Notes: generated by a model not told the origin, from the sequence alone. A stretch of 64,000 nucleotides of DNA from Panulirus ornatus (GCF_036320965.1 NC_092232.1:57424658-57488657), one strand, 5' to 3'. Counted from the stretch's first letter, positions 39,735 through 58,167 are shown. Program-made: numbers and translations.

Positions 39735-39935
39735 AGTCTTAGCAACATCTCTTCTTTATATATCAACTGACTGTTGTACGTCATACAAGAGTTCTTGTAT
39801 CTCCCTTGACGACGTGATCATTACACAAAAGTGCACTTGGGAATCTTTATTCATATATATATTTATTGAAAAGGCTCACAATTTTGCGCGTGATCAAGTA
39901 TATTCATAAGAATCCACGGGAAAAATGCACTCTTA
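39735..39935. mobile_element. Rearranged fragments of the 45.8-kb foldback element
   Basis: Positions 39735-39830 match the minus strand of the interior of the element at 45812-46055 (TATATCAACTGACTGTTG, ACTTGGGAA). Positions 39868-39935 match its left end in plus orientation (CACAATTTTGCGCGTGATCA). The copy is therefore diverged and internally inverted. Confidence 0.6.
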
Positions 39936-39940
39936 GGATT

Positions 39941-40075
<135 letters not shown>

Positions 40076-40886
40076 TTCCCTGCAAAAATCGTCGAAATGC
40101 CTCTCTCTTCTCTTTCACTAATAATCTTACTTCTTCATCCCACCACTCACTACCCTTTCTAATCAACCCACCTCCCACTCTTCTCATGCCACAAGCATCT
40201 TTTGCGCAATCCATCACTGATTCCCTAAATACATCCCATTCCTCCCCCGCTCCCCTTACTTCCATTGTTCTCACCTTTTTCCATTCTGTACTCAGTCTCT
40301 CCTGGTACTTCCTCACACAAGTCTCCTTCCCAAGCTCATTTACTCTCACCACCCTCTCCACCCCAACATTCACTCTTCTTTTCTGAAAACCCATACAAAT
40401 CTTCACCTTAACCTCCACAAGATAATGACCAGACATCCCTCCAGTTGCACCTCTCAGCACATTTACATCCAAAAGTGTCTCTTTCGCGCGCCTGTCAATT
40501 AACACGTAATCCAATAACGCTCTCTGGCCATCTCTCCTATTTACATACGTATACTTATGTATATCTCGTTTTTTAAACCAGGTATTCCCAATCACCAGTC
40601 CTTTTTCAGCACATAGATCTACAAGCTCTTCACCATTTCCATTTACAACACTGAACACCCCATGTATACCAATTGTTCCCTCAACTGCCACATTACTCAC
40701 CTTTGCATTCAAATCACCCATCACTATAACCCGGTCTCGTGCATCAAAACCACTAACACACTCATTCAGCTGCTCCCAAAACACTTGCCTCTCATGACCT
40801 TTCTTCTCATGCCCAGGAGCATATGCACCAATAATCACCCATCTCTCTCCATCCACTTTCAGTTTTACCCATATTAATCGAGAATT
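40076..40886 (-). pseudogene. TA-LINE ORF2 endonuclease segment (inverted)
   Basis: The minus-strand frame runs from NSRLIWVKLKVDGERWVIIG through GAYAPGHEKKGHE, the endonuclease signature VIVMGDLNAKV (catalytic Asp/Asn), TYVNRRDGQRALLDYVLIDRR, and SGHYLVEVKV, where the family usually has an SDH motif (Asp replaced by Gly, His kept). It ends in the linker [11 protein letters not shown] before running into (TA)n. Separated from its RT by inversion, it is non-functional. Confidence 0.85.
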
Positions 40887-40888
40887 GA

Positions 40889-41363
40889 GTGCAATTGAGT
40901 GGGAGATGTATAAAAGAAAGAGACAGGACGTCAAGAGAAAGGTGGAAGAGGTGAAAAAGAGGGCAAATGAGAGTTGGGGTGACAGAGTATCATTAAATTT
41001 TAGGGGGAATAAAAAGATGTTCTGGAAGGAGGTAAATAAAGTGCTAAGACAAGGGAGCAAAAGGGAACTTCAGTGAAGGGCGCAAATGGGGAGATGATAA
41101 CAAGTAGTGGTGATGTGAGAAGGAGATGGAGTGAGTATTTTGAAGGTTTGTTGAATGTGTTTGATGATAGAGTGGCAGATATAGGGTGTTTTGGTCGAGG
41201 TGGTGTGCAAAGTGAGAGGGTTAGGGAAAATGATTTGGTAAACAGAGAAGAGGTAGTGAAAGCTTTGCGGAAGATGAAAGCCGGCAAGGCAGCAGGTTTG
41301 GATGGTATTGCAGTGGAATTTATTAAAAAAAAGGGGGTGACTGTATTATTGACTGGTTGGTAA
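40889..41363 (+). pseudogene. TA-LINE ORF2 linker and N-terminal RT, frameshifted
   Basis: Frames at about 40885-41076 and 41073-41363 give KRKVEEVKKRANESWGDRVS, GEMITSSGDVRRRWSEYFEG and [18 protein letters not shown]. Frame changes occur near 41075 and at the A/G run near 41330 and disconnect them from the downstream RT frame. Confidence 0.8.
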
Positions 41364-41406
41364 GGTTATTTAATGAATGTATGACTCATGGTGAGGTGCC
41401 TGAGGA

Positions 41407-42765
41407 TTGGCGGAATGCGTGCATAGTGCCATTGTACAAAGGCAAAGGGATAAGAGTGAGTGCTCAAATTACAGAGGTATAAGTTTGTTGAGTATTCCTG
41501 GCAAATTATATGGGAGGGTATTGATTGAGAGGGTGAAGGCATGTACAGAGCATCAGATTGGGGAAGAGCAGTGTGGTTTCAGAAGTGGTAGAGGATGTGT
41601 GGATCAGGTGTTTGCTTTGAAGAATATATGTGAGAAATACTTAGAAAAGCAAATGGATTTGTATGTAGCATTTATGGATCTGGAGAAGGCATATGATAGA
41701 GTTGATAGAGATGCTCTGTGGAAGGTATTAAGAATATATGGTGTGGGAGGCAAGTTGTTAGAAGCAGTGAAAAGTTTTTATCGAGGATGTAAGGCATGTG
41801 TACGTGTAGGAAGAGAGGAAAGTGGTTGGTTCTCAGTGAATGTAGGTTGGCGGCAGGGGTGTGTGATGTCTCCATGGTTGTTTAATTTGTTTATGGATGG
41901 GGTTGTTAGGGAGGTGAATGCAAGAGTTTTGGAAAGAGGGGCAAGTATGAAGTCTGTAGGGGATGAGAAAGCTTGGGAAGTGAGTCAGTTGTTGTTCGCT
42001 GATGATACAGCGCTGGTGGCTGATTCATGTGAGAAACTGCAGAAGCTGGTGACTGAGTTTGGTAAAGTGTGTGAAAGAAGAAAGTTAAGAGTAAATGTGA
42101 ATAAGAGCAAGGTTATTAGGTACAGTAGGGTTGAGGGTCAAGTCAATTGGGAGGTGAGTTTGAATGGAGAAAAACTGGAGGAAGTGAAGTGTTTTAGATA
42201 TCTGGGAGTGGATCTGGCAGCGGATGGAACCATGGAAGCGGAAGTGGATCATAGGGTGGGGGAGGGGGCGAAAATTCTGGGAGCCTTGAAGAATGTGTGG
42301 AAGTCGAGAACATTATCTCGGAAAGCAAAAATGGGTATGTTTGAAGGAATAGTGGTTCCAACAATGTTGTATGGTTGCGAGGCGTGGACTATGGATAGAG
42401 TTGTGCGCAGGAGGATGGATGTGCTGGAAATGAGATGTTTGAGGACAATGTGTGGTGTGAGGTGGTTTGATCGAGTAAGTAACGTAAGGGTAAGAGAGAT
42501 GTGTGGAAATAAAATGAGCGTGGTTGAGAGAGCAGAAGAGGGTGTTTTGAAATGGTTTGGTCACATGGAGAGAATGAGTGAGGAAAGATTGACCAAGAGG
42601 ATATATGTGTCGGAGGTGGAGGAAACGAGGAGAAGAGGGAGACCAAATTGGAGGTGGAAAGATGGAGTGAAAAAGATTTTGTGTGATCGGGGCCTGAACA
42701 TGCAGGAGGGTGAAAGGAGGGCACGGAATAGAGTGAATTGGAGCGATGTGGTATACCGAGGTTGA
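41407..42765 (+). CDS. TA-LINE ORF2, RT and C-terminal domain
   Basis: 452 codons read without a stop, from the region before [18 protein letters not shown]. It has motif [27 protein letters not shown] (preceded by GW instead of the usual GL), the catalytic [11 protein letters not shown], and the C-terminal [17 protein letters not shown]...VVYRG. Because of upstream frameshifts and inversion it is an isolated 3' segment of ORF2. Reverse transcription of element RNA at the nick is the role in an intact copy. Confidence 0.85.
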   Translation: MAECVHSAIVQRQRDKSECSNYRGISLLSIPGKLYGRVLIERVKACTEHQIGEEQCGFRSGRGCVDQVFALKNICEKYLEKQMDLYVAFMDLEKAYDRVDRDALWKVLRIYGVGGKLLEAVKSFYRGCKACVRVGREESGWFSVNVGWRQGCVMSPWLFNLFMDGVVREVNARVLERGASMKSVGDEKAWEVSQLLFADDTALVADSCEKLQKLVTEFGKVCERRKLRVNVNKSKVIRYSRVEGQVNWEVSLNGEKLEEVKCFRYLGVDLAADGTMEAEVDHRVGEGAKILGALKNVWKSRTLSRKAKMGMFEGIVVPTMLYGCEAWTMDRVVRRRMDVLEMRCLRTMCGVRWFDRVSNVRVREMCGNKMSVVERAEEGVLKWFGHMERMSEERLTKRIYVSEVEETRRRGRPNWRWKDGVKKILCDRGLNMQEGERRARNRVNWSDVVYRG

Positions 42766-42952
42766 CGTGCTGTCAGTGGATTGAATCAAGGCATGTGAAG
42801 CGTCTGGGGTAAACCATGGAAAGCTGTGTAGGTATGTATATTTGCGTGTGTGGACGTATGTATATACATGTGTATGGGGGTGGGTTGGGCCATTTCTTTC
42901 GTCTGTTTCCTTGCGCTACCTCGCAAACGTGGGAGACAGCGACAAAGCAAAA

Positions 42953-42969
<17 letters not shown>

Positions 42970-43024
<55 letters not shown>
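42970..43024. repeat. (TA)n between tail-to-tail LINE copies 7 and 8
   Basis: About 55 bp of AT with an A run on its left and a T run on its right, that is, the poly-A tails of two convergent insertions. Confidence 0.97.
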
Positions 43025-43033
<9 letters not shown>

Positions 43034-43142
43034 TTATTATACTTTGTCGCTGTCTCCCGCGTTTGCGAGGTAGCGCAAGGAAACAGACGAAAGAAATGGC
43101 CCAACCCCCCCATACACATGTATATACACACGTCCACACACG

Positions 43143-43211
<69 letters not shown>

Positions 43212-43237
43212 CTCCAACTCACTCTATTCCTTGCCCT
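43025..43237 (-). mobile_element. TA-LINE copy 8, short 3' fragment with internal (TA)n
   Basis: Oligo-T and 3' UTR at 43025-43146, then (TA)n at 43147-43206, then 30 bp of the ORF2 end (CATCACTCCAACTCACTCTA) before it fuses to TA-SINE copy 3. About 110 bp normally found between these parts is replaced by (TA)n. Confidence 0.8.
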
Positions 43238-45553
<2,316 letters not shown>

Positions 45554-45755
45554 GTATTCCCTGCGTGTCGTAAAAGTCGACTAAAAGGGGAGGGAGCAGG
45601 GGACTGGAAATCCTCCCCTTTTGTTTTTTTTTTTTTAATTTTTCCAAAAGAAGGAACAGAGAAGGGGGCCAGGTGAGGATATTCCCTCAGAGGCCCAGTC
45701 CTCTGTTCTTAACGCTATTTTGCTTATGCGGGAAATGGCGAATAGTTTGAAACAA

Positions 45756-45757
<2 letters not shown>
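45554..45757 (+). mobile_element. TA-SINE copy 4, 5'-truncated
   Basis: Starts inside the head at CACGTATTCCCTGCGTGTCG, lacking the first ~35 bp. It ends GCGAATAGTTTGAAACAAAG before (TA)n. The 3' block is mutated (GCTATTTTGCTTATGCGGG). Confidence 0.88.

Positions 45758-45811
<54 letters not shown>
45758..45811. repeat. (TA)n microsatellite
   Basis: About 54 bp of AT between TA-SINE 4 and the foldback element. Confidence 0.97.
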
Positions 45812-45815
<4 letters not shown>

Positions 45816-46055
45816 AAGGATCACAATTTTGTGCGTAATCAAGATATTCCTATGAGTCCACGGGGAAAATGAAATACGATAAGTTCCCAAGTGTACTTTC
45901 GTGTTATAATCACATCATCAAGGGAGACACAAGAGAGAGAGAAATATAACAGTCGGTTGATATACAACGAAGAAACGTAGCTACGACGCTATTTGGTAAA
46001 CATGCGATTGTCCAAGACAGACTTATCATGTTTCATTTTCCCCTTGGACTCATTA
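45812..46055. mobile_element. Small foldback/MITE-like element between (TA)n tracts
   Basis: ~240 bp with inverted repeats ATGAGTCCACGGGGAAAATG (about 45852) and its near-complement CATTTTCCCCTTGGACTCAT (about 46033). The left TIR is preceded by TTGGAAAGGATCACAATTTT, which has no partner on the right. No coding capacity. Related pieces are at 17428-17465, 39735-39935 and 46876-46958. Confidence 0.65.
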
Positions 46056-46068
46056 ATACATACATACA

Positions 46069-46429
<361 letters not shown>

Positions 46430-46451
<22 letters not shown>

Positions 46452-46453
46452 TT
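46430..46453. repeat. Short (TA)n between two TA-SINE tails
   Basis: About 24 bp of AT separating convergent TA-SINE copies 5 and 6. Confidence 0.95.
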
Positions 46454-46958
<505 letters not shown>

Positions 46959-47058
46959 NNNNNNNNNNNNNNNNNNNNNNNNNNNNNNNNNNNNNNNNNN
47001 NNNNNNNNNNNNNNNNNNNNNNNNNNNNNNNNNNNNNNNNNNNNNNNNNNNNNNNNNN
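46959..47058. other. Assembly gap (100 N)
   Basis: Exactly 100 N, the conventional size for an unknown-length gap. It lies at the left edge of duplication copy B, so the start of copy B is unseen and the true distance between the copies is unknown. Confidence 0.99.
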
Positions 47059-47281
47059 AATCATAAATGTTTATGTTCTTAACACGTTTTTATCATTTCT
47101 TATATAATCTTAAGGATTCAGGCTTAAAGATCTTGGTTATGAACAATCATTATAATGCAACACAATACATATTCATCATAAACAATTCATTTATCACAAT
47201 AACCATTATGTTTGTACCAGATTCTTTAAGTCCTCAGTCACGTTTGTTAATATATAAGAGAATTTTCCGCCACTGACAAGT

Positions 47282-47353
47282 GGCTCCGTTGTGTAGTGGT
47301 TAGCACATCTGCCTCATAAACAGTTGGTCCGGGTTCGATTCCCGGCGGGGCCT
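47282..47353 (+). tRNA. tRNA-Met-like gene (anticodon CAT)
   Basis: A 72-nt fold with acceptor GGCTCCG/CGGGGCC, D arm GTGT/GCAC, T arm CCGGG-TTCGATT-CCCGG and anticodon loop CTCATAA. The anticodon stem TCTGC/ACAGT has mismatches at its outer and inner pairs, so function is doubtful; it may be a tRNA-derived repeat. The paralogue at 20364 has lost the anticodon arm. It lies 47 bp upstream of a (CT)n tract. Confidence 0.6.
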
Positions 47354-47396
47354 TTGTTTTAAGTATTTTTTTGTGACCGTAAATACTCGTAGGTAG

Positions 47397-49457
<2,061 letters not shown>

Positions 49458-49584
49458 CGGCAAGAGGCAAGTTGATATGTGCTGGGTGGGTGGGTGGGTG
49501 TGGTGCAGAGTGGCTCGCCATCATATGGCAAGAACTTCATCGCTTTCACTCAGTCACGCAATCTACATTCATAGTGGCTGGCTG

Positions 49585-49586
<2 letters not shown>

Positions 49587-49665
<79 letters not shown>
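49587..49665. repeat. (GA)n microsatellite
   Basis: About 79 bp of GA; the counterpart of 20691-20761. Confidence 0.97.
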
Positions 49666-49668
<3 letters not shown>

Positions 49669-50015
49669 TTCATGCTCATGAGTTCATCTAACGAGATTTT
49701 GCCACAAGGCAGGGCAAGCGCGTAACGCTCTCCGCAGAAAAATATATTGTCACGAAGAAAAAGATCAAAGTGGTGGGAGTAAGGTGTTGTGATGTGTTAT
49801 GTCTGGGAAGGAGAGGTTGTATGTTTGTGGAGTGAGAGCCAGCAGACAACGTCTGGGTGAGACAGGAAGGTAAGAAAGCTGCCTGAGTCAGAGGAGTGGT
49901 AATTAACAGCCACTAAAATGCCACGTGGTGCCTGGAAACTGTAGTGACGTAAGTGACATGGGGGCCTGCATGGGTCTGCTGGTGGTGTTGGTGGTGGGCG
50001 GGTGGGTGGGGGGTG

Positions 50016-52298
50016 GTGTTTGGGGGATGTGGGTGTGGTGTTGGGGGGATGGGGGGGTTGGGTTAGAAGGCACACGCAAAAGTCAAAGAGAAAAACCTAT
50101 ATATTGTCAGCGTGACAATGCAAATGTTGTTATTCTTGGACCTGAAGCGAGATATTCATCAATTGTATTCTCACACATATCTATAGTAATGCTTTCAACC
50201 ACAATCTAATTGGTAAATGATTCTGGAAATGATTCCTCAATCTTGTTAAGGAAAAGTATTTCACCTCATCATCTGAGGTCAAACGTTTGCCCACCAGTTT
50301 GTGTTTATCAGCGTGACGTCATTAGTAGACATGTTTATACCTCATAGCGATTTTTGTTGGTAATACAGACAGTTAGTTTCGCTCTATTTGCTATGAACTT
50401 AACTTTAAAGTAAAGTACACACGGTAGAAGGTATCTTCCCGGATGTGTCCAATTAATTTAGAAATGATCAATACGACTCGTGTTGTCTGGGTAGGGTTGG
50501 TGAGTGTGAATGTGGATATATTTCGTCATAATTATGGTAACTCATCTTTATAAACAATTCCATCAAAATATAAATCATTATAACATTTATTATGACAATT
50601 TGTCCCTGCCTGGCACGGGGTCTTGTCGGTCTGCCGCTCTGTAACAGGTCAACATGTATGTGTATCGTGGGATTTACTGGTTATTAACAGGTAAAGGTCA
50701 TTAAACCAGAAGCTGTACCATACAGTACAACATACTATAACAGTATTTGCTACTTGGTAACAGGAATATATGTATGTTGTTACATTTAGAAGGTTATGAA
50801 GAGCAAAAGTCATGACGCCTTCATCCATATCATACGTCATACATCAATTGTATAACAGATTGTATATATGTTGGAGTGTTACCGGACTCCGCCTGCATGA
50901 GGTTCCACCACAGGTGTAAAGTCACCTTCGACGTGGTAATATTATCGTTAATGGCCAGAAACATCTCGTCATGGAACTTCTCACTCCAAAAGAATCCAAC
51001 ATTTACCTGCTATTGATTGTAGCGCAGCCTTAGAGTTACAGAAGCCCCACAAAAGTGGTCCTGGAGTTATAGAACTGATCATCTTGGATGATATAACATC
51101 AGTGAGCAGTTAAAGGTCATTGAACTTAATTACTTAATATACACATTGAATATAGAAAACGTGATGACGGCGTGACATAAAGCTATGAATATCTTTCTTG
51201 ATTACTGAGTGTCAGGACGGGTTCTGCTGGCCCAGCAGGACTTGAAGAATTTTGGAGGAGTTTGTTGGAGGGTCTTGTGAGTGTGGTGGTGCAAGATGAT
51301 CATCGAGAAAGCTCTTGTAACTGCTTGACCTTAACTGTTTCATGAAACTGATGACCTGTAGAGATCGTCTACTGAAGCTGGTGTCATTTCACATATGTAC
51401 TAATCTGTACAACTTCTTATAAGAACTTATTGTATTAAAGACGTAAATCTCCCGAGGAATTGTGCAGATCATAATCGGTTTTTAGTAAAGACAACACAAA
51501 AGGATTTTCATACTTCACCAAACTATTTTGAAAACATGTTTATGATGAAATTATCAACACTTGTCTCTAAGTTTTCAGTATTCTGAGGAAGTTGATAAAT
51601 ACATTTATCAAATTAAGGTCTTTACAATATTTTGAGGAGTATATATCGAAAGCTGGAAGTGAATTATCACCATAGTTACATAAATTTTTTATATAAAGCA
51701 CGTAATCATTCTTTTCTTGTTTAAACCGTGCATCAGTATATAGGGATGAATTATAATTTAATTACTCTTTACATAAATGAATCAGTTTTCACCAGCTGGG
51801 AAGTAAACGTTACTTTCAAAACCAATGTGCAGCCATCCAGCCAGCCAGCCTGGCCTACAGAGAAGTTATGACATACATTTATCATCAGTATGGAATGACT
51901 AATGAACTGTACATATTAATTTTCTCTTGGAAAATATATGGTATATATTCCATGGTAATATGTATGTAATGTAATCTCTTCTATCTATTCATTTGTCTAT
52001 CGTCATTACGCCATTCCTAATCTAATGGTGTGTAAGAACGAATCATATTGGCCGAAAATAGTAACGTAAATACGTTTAAGAATAAACATGATAATATTTT
52101 GCTTCACCTCCACTTGTGACAGCATTTGTCCTATGATAATTCAGTGGAGGTGAATAATAGAAAGATAATGAAATACAAATTAGCCATCATGTGAAGTGTA
52201 TATGCTCTGACGTATGATACGAATTCAAGTTCAATAACGTTTGGCTGTTAATATCAATTAATATCAAAATGAAGATCAATCTGGACTGGCAGGGAAGG
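50016..52298. other. Non-coding centre of duplication copy B
   Basis: Matches 21111-23792 without the 388-bp block. No gene or known RNA recognised. Confidence 0.6.
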
Positions 52299-54850
52299 GT
52301 AGGTAAGGTGTTCATAAGTTGTGTTACATATATGACAGGTGTGTTGTTACCTTACTGTAGGTAAGGTGTTCATAAGTTGTGTTACATATATGACAGGTGT
52401 GTTGTTACCTTACTGTAGGTAAGGTGTTCATAAGTTGTGTTACATATATGACAGGTGTGTTGTTACCTTACTGTAGGTAAGGTGTTCATAAGTTGTGTTA
52501 CATATATGACAGGTGTGTTGTTACCTTACTGTAGGTAAGGTGTTCATAAGTTGTGTTACATATATGACAGGTGTGTTGTTACCTTACTGTAGGTAAGGTG
52601 TTCATAAGTTGTGTTACATATATGACAGGTGTGTTGTTACCTTACTGTAGGTAAGGTGTTCATAAGTTGTGTTACATATATGACAGGTGTGTTGTTACCT
52701 TACTGTAGGTAAGGTGTTCATAAGTTGTGTTACATATATGACAGGTGTGTTGTTACCTTACTGTAGGTAAGGTGTTCATAAGTTGTGTTACATATATGAC
52801 AGGTGTGTTGTTACCTTACTGTAGGTAAGGTGTTCATAAGTTGTGTTACATATATGACAGGTGTGTTGTTACCTTACTGTAGGTAAGGTGTTCATAAGTT
52901 GTGTTACATATATGACAGGTGTGTTGTTACCTTACTGTAGGTAAGGTGTTCATAAGTTGTGTTACATATATGACAGGTGTGTTGTTACCTTACTGTAGGT
53001 AAGGTGTTCATAAGTTGTGTTACATATATGACAGGTGTGTTGTTACCTTACTGTAGGTAAGGTGTTCATAAGTTGTGTTACATATATGACAGGTGTGTTG
53101 TTACCTTACTGTAGGTAAGGTGTTCATAAGTTGTGTTACATATATGACAGGTGTGTTGTTACCTTACTGTAGGTAAGGTGTTCATAAGTTGTGTTACATA
53201 TATGACAGGTGTGTTGTTACCTTACTGTAGGTAAGGTGTTCATAAGTTGCGTTACATATATGACAGGTGTGTTGTTACCTTACTGTAGGTAAGGTGTTCA
53301 TAAGTTGTGTTACATATATGACAGGTGTGTTGTTACCTTACTGTAGGTAAGGTGTTCATAAGTTGTGTTACATATATGACAGGTGTGTTGTTACCTTACT
53401 GTAGGTAAGGTGTTCATAAGTTGTGTTACATATATGACAGGTGTGTTGTTACCTTACTGTAGGTAAGGTGTTCATAAGTTGTGTTACATATATGACAGGT
53501 GTGTTGTTACCTTACTGTAGGTAAGGTGTTCATAAGTTGTGTTACATATATGACAGGTGTGTTGTTACCTTACTGTAGGTAAGGTGTTCATAAGTTGTGT
53601 TACATATATGACAGGTGTGTTGTTACCTTACTGTAGGTAAGGTGTTCATAAGTTGTGTTACATATATGACAGGTGTGTTGTTACCTTACTGTAGGTAAGG
53701 TGTTCATAAGTTGTGTTACATATATGACAGGTGTGTTGTTACCTTACTGTAGGTAAGGTGTTCATAAGTTGTGTTACATATATGACAGGTGTGTTGTTAC
53801 CTTACTGTAGGTAAGGTGTTCATAAGTTGCGTTACATATATGACAGGTGTGTTGTTACCGTACTGTAGGTAAGGTGTTCATAAGTTGCGTTACATATATG
53901 ACAGGTGTGTTGTTACCTTACTGTAGGTAAGGTGTTCATAAGTTGTGTTACATATATGACAGGTGTGTTGTTACCTTACTGTAGGTAAGGTGTTCATAAG
54001 TTGTGTTACATATATGACAGGTGTGTTGTTACCTTACTGTAGGTAAGGTGTTCATAAGTTGTGTTACATATATGACAGGTGTGTTGTTACCTTACTGTAG
54101 GTAAGGTGTTCATAAGTTGTGTTACATATATGACAGGTGTGTTTTTACCTTACTGTAGGTAATGTGTTCATAAGTTGCGTTACATACATGACAGGTGTGT
54201 TGTTACCTTACAGTAGGTAAGGTGTTCATAAGTTGCGTTACATACATGACAGGTGTGTTGTTACCTTACTGTAGGTAAGGTGTTCATAAGTTGTGTTACA
54301 GACATGACAGGTGTGTTGTTACCTTACTGTAGGTAAGGTGTTCATAAGTTGCGTTACATACATGACAGGTGTGTTGTTACCTTACAGTAGGTAAGGTGTT
54401 CATAAGTTGCGTTACATACATGACAGGTGTATTGTTACCTTACTGTAGGTAAGGTGTTCATAAGTTGTGTTACATACATGACAGGTGTGTTGTTACCTTA
54501 CTGTAGGTAAGGTGTTCATAAGTTGTGTTACATATATGACAGGTGTGTTGTTACCGTACTGTAGGTAAGGTGTTCATAAGTTGTGTTACATATATGACAG
54601 GTGTATTGTTACCTTACTGTAGGTAAGGTGTTCATAAGTTGTGTTACATATATGACAGGTGTGTTGTTACCTTACTGTAGGTAAGGTGTTCATAAGTTGT
54701 GTTACATATATGACAGGTGTGTTGTTACCTTACTGTAGGTAAGGTGTTCATAAGTTGTGTTACATATATGACAGGTGTGTTGTTACCTTACTGTAGGTAA
54801 GGTGTTCATAAGTTGTGTTACATATATGACAGGTGTGTTGTTACCTTACT
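52299..54850. repeat. 58-bp satellite array, exactly 44 units
   Basis: 2552 bp = 44 x 58 with no net length change. Most units are identical to those in copy A. Variants (CGTTACATACATG, CAGTAGG, ACCGTACT) cluster mainly at 53820-54620, while both edges are uniform, a pattern of unequal exchange or local homogenisation. Confidence 0.98.
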
Positions 54851-55279
54851 GAGCCTCATAGTTTGCCTGATCTTCGTAACGTTCATCACGATCACTTTAT
54901 GTAATAACTCACAATGATATATAATCTCCACATCTCACACTGTCACTCATACTCTAGTTCTTTAATATAACACCAGTGCAAAACATAATTGCTCACTAAC
55001 CAAAGATATTAGCGCCGTGTGCCTTAATAGTCTATCAATGATGACATTTATATTCATCTTCCTTCAACCTTCTGAAATGTTAATCTTCTTTCATGTGTGA
55101 CTTCAAATCAGTTCAGGTTTTGCCACACTAAAACATTAAATTCATCAACTTGTTATTTTCAACTACTTTCCCATTCCAAATGAGTGGAGGAAGGCAACCC
55201 TTTTTATTGAAGGGTAAGTTATGAAGGTTCATTTGTCTGCCAAGTAGAAATCTGATATTGATCCCTTAGAAATCTGATA

Positions 55280-55598
55280 TACGAAGAGAGGCTAGAATGA
55301 TTGGATCTCTTCTCCCTTAAGACACGTTGACTTCGCAGCGACTTAATCCAAGTGTTCAAAATTCTGAATAAGTTCGATAAAGTAAACGTCGAGCATCTTT
55401 TCGAAATACAAGAAGATGCAGTTACTAGGAGAAATGGGATAGCTAAATGATGTAGTACGGACGTGGTATAAAGCTTCTTTTCCTATAGGTGTGTTTACTA
55501 CTGGAATAAGTTACCGTCAGACGTAGTAAATGCTGAAACCATAAATACCTTCAAAAGTCTTTTAGAGAAATATCTTATAATTTCAGGTATACTTTGAG
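55280..55598 (+). pseudogene. LINE reverse-transcriptase C-terminal relic (copy B)
   Basis: Paralogue of 24815-25133 with the same motif order (VFKILNKFDKVNVEHLF, later NKLPSDVVNAETINTFKS) and stops. Confidence 0.75.
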
Positions 55599-55899
55599 GA
55601 AAACACCAGAAAAAAAAAACGTATAAACGATAGCGTTAACGGGGACACTAGAAGGCTAATGAGTAGAAGCAAACCTTTCTTGTCAAGTTAAAAGCTTTTG
55701 GATACGGGCAAGTTAAAGGTCAAGCCATCATACTACCAGAAGGTCGCGCCGTCGTGTTCAGCCACACAGATCTTTCAGAGCTTCATACCTGAGTACGATA
55801 CCACATTACCAGCTTCCAATATTATACTACCTTTCCCGCCACACCACACAACAGCCTCACCTTAATGTCATGCAACATCAACATTTATATTTGGTCTCT

Positions 55900-57365
<1,466 letters not shown>

Positions 57366-58167
57366 CATTTCTCTACCCTGCGCTCTAGAAAAGTTATGGG
57401 ATTTTATTCATTATCGCATAAGATAATCTGCATGAATATAATATCCCATGTATTTCCAATAGAAATCCACAAGGAAAATGCACTTTTGCCATCTGTATTC
57501 TATGGTGATCATTGATAACTTCCTAGATTAAGGAACTGTAATTCATTACTTGGGAAGTAAATCCTTCGTCCATCACAATATACCGTAAGAGTATCTAAGG
57601 CTCACCCTAGCTGGGGTTTACATTGTTGAACAACGTAATGCTTTTTGGTCGGTTTAGGTTTCTTAATTGTTGACTACAGGGACGAGTTTATAAGGAAGTG
57701 AGGACTTTGGGAAGGGTTTATTGATGGTTGCCGGGAGTGTGGTGATGATGATGAAGGATCAGAGAAAATATATTATGTCGGACGGAAGTCAATAGATCCT
57801 GGTGCTCGACCCAGAACCTTGACTAATCGTCTATAAGAAAGTGGTTGTTTATGTTTGGCCAAGTCCCAGCTTGGCAGGGGCTCTGGTCTTATGACACACT
57901 GTTAGCTGGCTTTATTTGTCATGAAGATATATTCAATGAGTTGAATTGATAAGAATGTTAGTGAGGAGCTAGAAATTTATCTACTCACGCTGTTGATAGA
58001 ACATATATCGACCGTGTAGATTTTCATGTGAATTTTGTACGTTTTATAATTCTTTTAGTGGAAACCAGTTGTCTTAATTTGTAATCATGTCTGATAGTAA
58101 ATCCTATGAATAAATAAATCATATTTTCAGGTAAATAATCTCTTCATGTTTATCTATTTATCCAATA

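Larger units (their letters stand above)
40076..42968. mobile_element. TA-LINE copy 7 with 5' inversion (twin priming)
   Basis: Two parts in opposite orientation meet at about 40887. 40076-40886 is minus-strand endonuclease sequence, ending leftward at EAFRRFLQG. 40889-42968 is plus-strand sequence starting IEWEMYKRKRQDVKRK, the next part of ORF2, and running to the 3' UTR and poly-A (42948-42968). (TA)n lies on both outer sides. Confidence 0.9.

Noticed and set aside
39287..39784. 165-codon Cys/Leu/Ala-rich minus-strand ORF resembling a membrane protein
   Set aside because: It is translated from GGCAGGCA/AGGCAAGC low-complexity repeats; hydrophobicity follows from the repeat.
52299..54850. 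CRISPR-like array of short palindromic repeats
   Set aside because: 58-bp units are head-to-tail without spacers; the palindrome at each junction is part of the unit.
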